The notes below the pieces were generated by a model that saw only the letters and a list, made by a program, of their open reading frames with translations, searched no databases and was not told the origin of the DNA. The position numbers and the translations under genes were made by a program. From Paraburkholderia translucens (GTDB lineage: Bacteria; Pseudomonadota; Gammaproteobacteria; Burkholderiales; Burkholderiaceae): 64,000 nucleotides of DNA. Location: NCBI RefSeq assembly GCF_020881035.1, contig NZ_JAJITC010000015.1, forward strand, positions 102,451-166,450. Direction: 5' to 3'. This document shows positions 60,529 to 64,000 of the stretch, one piece after another (position 1 is the stretch's first letter; each line of letters begins with the position of its first letter).

Positions 60529-61583
60529 CATTGGCCTCGAATGTATTTGTCCACGGCTTTGTTATGGTCGCCGAGGGTGTCAGAAAAGATGCTGCTGCCG
60601 TCGCCGCGCGACACGAAGTACAGCGCGCTGCTTTGCGCCGGGTTCAGCGCCGCCTGCAGCGACGCGACGCCCGGCAGCGAGATCGGCGTCGGCGGCAGGC
60701 CCATGCGGGTGTAGGTATTGTAGGGAGTGTCGGTCTGGAGGTCTTTCTTCCTGATGTGGCCGGCGTAGCCGTCGCCCATCCCGTAGATCACGGTCGGGTC
60801 GGTCTGCAGCGGCATGCCCGCGCGCAGACGGTTGGCGAACACCGCGGCGACGAGCGGCCGGTCGGATGGCTTGCCGGTTTCCTTTTCGATGATCGACGCC
60901 ATCGTCAGCGCGTCGTACGGCGTTTTGTACGGCAGGTTCGGCGCGCGCGCGAGCCACGCCTCGTCCAGACGCACGCGCATCAGACGGTACGCGCGGCGGT
61001 AAATGTCGAGATCGCTCGTGTCCTTGTCGAACAGATAGGTATCCGGGAAGAACAGCCCCTCGCCGTTGCCGATCGACGCCTCCGGCGCGCCGATCGCGCT
61101 CATCAGATCGGCATCGCTCATGCCGAGCGTGTCGTGCTTGAGCGCGGGATTCGCGTCGAGTTCGGCGCGCATACGCTTGAAGGTCCAGCCCTCGATGATC
61201 GTCGCCACGTATTCGTTGACGTCGCCGCGCGCGATTTTTTGCAGCACCTCGTACGGGGTAATGCCGCTTTTGAACTCGTAATTGCCCGATTTCAGGTCGC
61301 TTTGCAGGCCCAGCAGCCGCGTCATCGCAATGAAGAGCTCGGGCTCGACCGGCACGCCGCCGCGATTGAGCTGCAGCGCGACGCTGCGCAGACTGCTGTG
61401 CGGTTTGACGGTGACGTCGAGTTGCGCCGGGGTCAATTCGAGCGGACGGGTGGCCCAGTAGTATCCGGCGGCGATGGCCGCCGCGGCCAGCACAACGACA
61501 AGTGCGCCGGCGACGGAACATTTCTTCAAAAGGGACACGACAGGAAAGAAGTAGCGGTTAGATTGCAACGAACTGATTTTCAA
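60528..61583 (-). CDS. mltG: Endolytic peptidoglycan transglycosylase MltG
   Basis: 351 residues with one N-terminal membrane helix (SVAGALVVVLAAAAIAAGYY), a LysM-like domain (LDVTVKPHSSLRSVALQLNR) and the YceG catalytic domain: NGEGLFFPDTYLFDKDTS, the catalytic Glu in ASIIEKETGKPSDRP, VFANRLRAGMPLQTDPTVIY and LPPTPISLPG. It cleaves nascent glycan strands at the inner membrane. The best start I can offer is TTG 61583; an internal GTG near 61535 is possible, and neither has a clear ribosome-binding site. Confidence 0.92.
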   Translation of the reverse strand: MKISSLQSNRYFFPVVSLLKKCSVAGALVVVLAAAAIAAGYYWATRPLELTPAQLDVTVKPHSSLRSVALQLNRGGVPVEPELFIAMTRLLGLQSDLKSGNYEFKSGITPYEVLQKIARGDVNEYVATIIEGWTFKRMRAELDANPALKHDTLGMSDADLMSAIGAPEASIGNGEGLFFPDTYLFDKDTSDLDIYRRAYRLMRVRLDEAWLARAPNLPYKTPYDALTMASIIEKETGKPSDRPLVAAVFANRLRAGMPLQTDPTVIYGMGDGYAGHIRKKDLQTDTPYNTYTRMGLPPTPISLPGVASLQAALNPAQSSALYFVSRGDGSSIFSDTLGDHNKAVDKYIRGQ

Positions 61584-62791
61584 CGAAAAAGTCTCGCGCC
61601 GGTCAGCGTTGGGACTTCGCCGCCTTGCAGGCTTTTAGAACCTTTCCGCCCCGTATTGTATAGATGTGGGCCCGCTTTGGTCACAAGCGCTCCGCCGGCC
61701 CCGCGCGGGGCGCCACTCTTCGCCTGCGAATCCACCAGCTGACTAACGAAATCGCCCTTGGCGCAGACACCGAGCCGGTCGGCCTTATGCGCGACGAGGT
61801 AGGCGTCCACAGCGGGCACGAGCGGCACAGGAAGCGACGGGCCTACATTCTCGCCCGCACCATCTTGAACATCGAAACCATCCACCGCCCATTTCCTATA
61901 CCGTCGCTGCCTGCTAGCGTTGCGGTCGGTCTAACAGCGAATAGCATGGAGTCGGGATGCGGTTCAGCCGGAGTTTCATGGACATAAAGGAGGCGTGGGG
62001 ATTCAGCATTGCTTCATGGTGGCGCGGGGTGGGCGGACAGCTTTCGCGCGAGGAGCACGACGAATTGCAGGTGGCCTTGCAGGCCGCTCGCGATGACTTC
62101 TGCAGTGGGCGAGACCGGAGTCGTGGACCCCGGACGTCGTGGGAATGGATAGCCTGCGCAGACTGCTTGGGAGAACGAATGATGCAGCGCGTCCTCCCAT
62201 CTTCAGAATGAACAATCTGCAGGTCGCGGGGGCAATCTGCGCGAGATTGAACGGGGCAGTCTGCTTTTCGTGCCGTCGAGAAAGGACGTCGAGCGCTACA
62301 TCGGGGAAGAGCGGATCTGCGCGCAATGATGGAGGCGATCGGTTGCACCGTCGCGCTTGACGACTAGCCGCCTCGTGGTGAAATAGCCTCATTGCAGCGC
62401 CACAGTTGCGCCCGAAGCCCGCCTGGTGCGGGCTTCTTTACGCATGTAGCCGTACGACCGCGAGGCGGCGAGCCCGCGCACTATCCCGATCCGCTAGCTC
62501 GGCGGCGTAGCACGTCCAGGCGGGGCACCCCTCCACCGTGTGATGGAATTGTGCGTGGGCGAAGAATGGGCACACTCATCGGCATGCCCATCTTGCGCCT
62601 GACCATCTGGCACAGCACGCAAACATGGTCCCAGTTTGCGCGCAACCGGCGGGCACGAAGAGCAAACCCTTGCCAAATAAGGCTCTCGGAAAGCCTCTAT
62701 TCACCAGGGACATACAAAACGCAGAAGGATCGGACTGAATATAATGGCTGCTTGCCCTAGCCAAATTCAGAATTGACTGTTCCCGGAATCC
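61584..62791. other. Gene-poor 1.2-kb region between mltG and ygfZ
   Basis: In related genomes ygfZ and mltG usually stand back to back with a short gap. Here 1.2 kb separates them. It holds only short frames with erratic codon use on both strands. The most gene-like starts at ATG 61981 on the plus strand with GGAG five bases upstream (MDIKEAWGFSIASWWRG), but it loses protein character after about 45 codons. A terminator sits at 62414-62440. I see no transposase motif or terminal repeat. It may be decayed mobile DNA. Confidence 0.5.
62414..62440 (+). terminator. Intrinsic terminator in the mltG-ygfZ gap
   Basis: GAAGCCCGC pairs with GCGGGCTTC over 9 bp around a CTGGT loop, followed by TTTA. 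No recognised gene ends just before it, which suggests that a gene once did, or that a small transcript is made from 61.9-62.4 kb. Confidence 0.68.
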
Positions 62792-63844
62792 ATGAACACA
62801 CCGCTCGTTAGTGCATCTGGTCAAGCCTCAGCTCACGCGCCCGCCGCATTGCCGGTGCTGCCGCGCCCGTCGGCCGAAGATTTCGCCGCCGTGCTCGACC
62901 ATGGCGCCTACATGCCGCTGCCGCAGTTCGGCGTGATCGATACGACCGGCGACGATGCGGCAAGCTTCCTGCACGCCCAGTTGACCAACGACGTTCAGCA
63001 TCTCGACGCCGCGAACGCGCGCCTTGCCGGCTACTGCTCGGCAAAGGGCCGGCTGCTCGCGTCGTTCCTGTGCTGGCGCAGCGGCGACACGATCCGCCTG
63101 CTGGTCTCGAAAGACGTGCAGCCCGCGGTCCAAAAGCGCCTGTCCATGTTCGTGCTGCGCGCCAAGGCGAAGCTCGCCGACGCGAGCAGCGAACTCGCGG
63201 TGATCGGCCTCGCGGGCGACGTGCGCGGCGCGCTCTCCGGCGTGTTCGATGCGCTGCCCGACGGCGTGCACGTGCAGGTCGACGGCACGGCGGGCACGCT
63301 GATCCGCGTGCCGGATGCGTTGGAGCGGCTGCGCTATCTGTGGGTCGGGCCGAAGGCGCAGGTCGAAGCGCTGCTGCCGTCGCTCGACGGCAAGCTCAAA
63401 TGCGTATCGCCGGCGGTGTGGGACTGGCTCGACATCCGCGCCGGCGAACCGCGCATCACGCAGCCGGTCGTCGAGCAGTTCGTGCCTCAAATGGTCAACT
63501 TCGACGTGCTCGGCGCCGTCAATTTCCGCAAAGGCTGCTATCCGGGTCAGGAAGTGGTCGCGCGCAGTCAATATCGCGGCACGATCAAGCGGCGCACGTC
63601 GCTCGCCAACGTCGCGGGCGAGCTGGACATGGTCCGCCCCGGCACCGAGCTGTTCCACTCGGACGATCCGGGCCAGCCGTGCGGAATGATCGTCAACGCG
63701 GCCTCGGCGCACGAGGGCGGCGTCGATGTGCTGGTCGAGATCAAGCTCGCGGCGCTCGAGAGCGGCGGCGTGCATCTGGGCGCGGCCGACGGCCCGGCGC
63801 TGCGCTTCCTGACGCTGCCCTACGGCTTGCCGGCCGAGGTCTGA
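62792..63844 (+). CDS. ygfZ: Folate-binding Fe-S cluster repair protein YgfZ
   Basis: 350 residues of the YgfZ/GcvT-like family. The fold is seen from FGVIDTTGDDAASFLHAQLT, CSAKGRLLASFLCWRSGDT, the signature VNFRKGCYPGQEVVARSQYR with its essential Cys, and a C-terminal barrel (PGTELFHSDDPGQPCGMIVN). It helps assembly or repair of Fe-S enzymes with a folate. GGAATCC precedes the ATG. It is transcribed away from mltG. Confidence 0.94.
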   Translation: MNTPLVSASGQASAHAPAALPVLPRPSAEDFAAVLDHGAYMPLPQFGVIDTTGDDAASFLHAQLTNDVQHLDAANARLAGYCSAKGRLLASFLCWRSGDTIRLLVSKDVQPAVQKRLSMFVLRAKAKLADASSELAVIGLAGDVRGALSGVFDALPDGVHVQVDGTAGTLIRVPDALERLRYLWVGPKAQVEALLPSLDGKLKCVSPAVWDWLDIRAGEPRITQPVVEQFVPQMVNFDVLGAVNFRKGCYPGQEVVARSQYRGTIKRRTSLANVAGELDMVRPGTELFHSDDPGQPCGMIVNAASAHEGGVDVLVEIKLAALESGGVHLGAADGPALRFLTLPYGLPAEV

Positions 63845-63939
63845 TCGTCGGTCACGGTAAAAAGCGGCGCAATCGGGCAAGCCCATCGCCTAATCTGTTG
63901 ACGATTTGGTTTGGGTAGACTGACGCCGGCGTTGTTTCG

Positions 63940-63977
63940 AAGCCCCTTTGAACTTGGTTCTTAGGGGCTTTTTCTTG
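63940..63977 (+). terminator. Intrinsic terminator after ygfZ
   Basis: AAGCCCCT pairs with AGGGGCTT over 8 bp with a 15-base loop, followed by TTTTCTT. It lies 95 bases after the ygfZ stop. Confidence 0.78.
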
Positions 63978-63981
63978 CCTC

Positions 63982-64000
63982 ATGAACACCAAGCAGCTCA
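63982..64000 (+). CDS. Possible start of next gene (cut by window edge)
   Basis: ATG at 63982 begins MNTKQL and runs into the window end. This resembles the first residues of LysR-type regulators, but six residues cannot show it. There is no clear ribosome-binding site, and a terminator ends just before it, so the start is doubtful. Confidence 0.25.

Noticed and set aside
61957..62211. 84-codon plus-strand frame in the mltG-ygfZ gap
   Set aside because: The first codons look plausible with GGAG nearby, but the rest has erratic composition and matches no family I know; left in the region note.
1..64000. CRISPR arrays, tRNA or rRNA genes
   Set aside because: No regularly spaced repeats and no cloverleaf with a T-loop signature were found on reading both strands.

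Overview
The window is high-GC DNA from a Burkholderia-type beta-proteobacterium; Paraburkholderia, Burkholderia or Caballeronia all fit. The evidence is codon use, a cepacian-type (bce) exopolysaccharide locus, a mltG-tmk-holB-tatD housekeeping block, and an assimilatory nitrate locus in which nitrate reductase is fused to a CysJ-like flavoprotein. I recognised no tRNA, rRNA, CRISPR array, integrase or complete insertion sequence.

Nitrate assimilation (about 1-9.0 kb). On the minus strand nirB-nirD-nasA-narK encode nitrite reductase, the fused nitrate reductase and a nitrate transporter that is cut by the window edge. The siroheme methyltransferase gene cobA diverges from nirB. The 604-base gap between them holds two near mirror-image control regions. 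Each has a sigma-54 promoter, a hairpin with the hexaloop AACGTC just after the predicted start, and a GGAC-AACGGC-GTCC hairpin that overlaps a strong intrinsic terminator. Two NtrC-like sites 21 bp apart lie between them. This is the expected layout of NtrC activation plus NasT/NasR (ANTAR) antitermination, here on both sides, so siroheme supply appears co-regulated with nitrite reductase.

Central genes (9.0-15.5 kb). These are a MOSC protein, a CPBP protease, glcG-glcB (malate synthase G), galU and an overlooked 47-residue membrane protein.

Exopolysaccharide locus (about 13.9-48.5 kb). galU, two O-acyltransferases, an SGNH hydrolase, a two-domain glycosyltransferase, a Wzx flippase, a secreted beta-propeller and gmd form a bce-II-like half. 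The minus-strand run wcaJ-ugd-wzb-wza-wzc-GT2-GT4-wzy-GT4-GT4, with divergent manC, is a bce-I-like half. Together they supply GDP-mannose, a GDP-rhamnose precursor, UDP-glucose and UDP-glucuronate, and build, flip, polymerise, export and acylate the polymer. Two foreign-looking units interrupt the locus. One is an AT-rich island (16.8-20.2 kb) with a GH24 lysozyme translationally coupled to an LprI-like periplasmic protein, plus partial paralogues. The other is a hipBA toxin-antitoxin operon exactly between the two halves. A domesticated transposase-derived protein flanks manC.

Right end (49-64 kb). This holds a YciI protein, PsiF-like and SYLF proteins, an osmotic-stress set (glycosyltransferase, otsA, MscS channel), a Rap1a/Tai protein, ankyrin repeats, then tatD, a GNAT enzyme, holB, tmk, mltG, a 1.2-kb gene-poor stretch and ygfZ.
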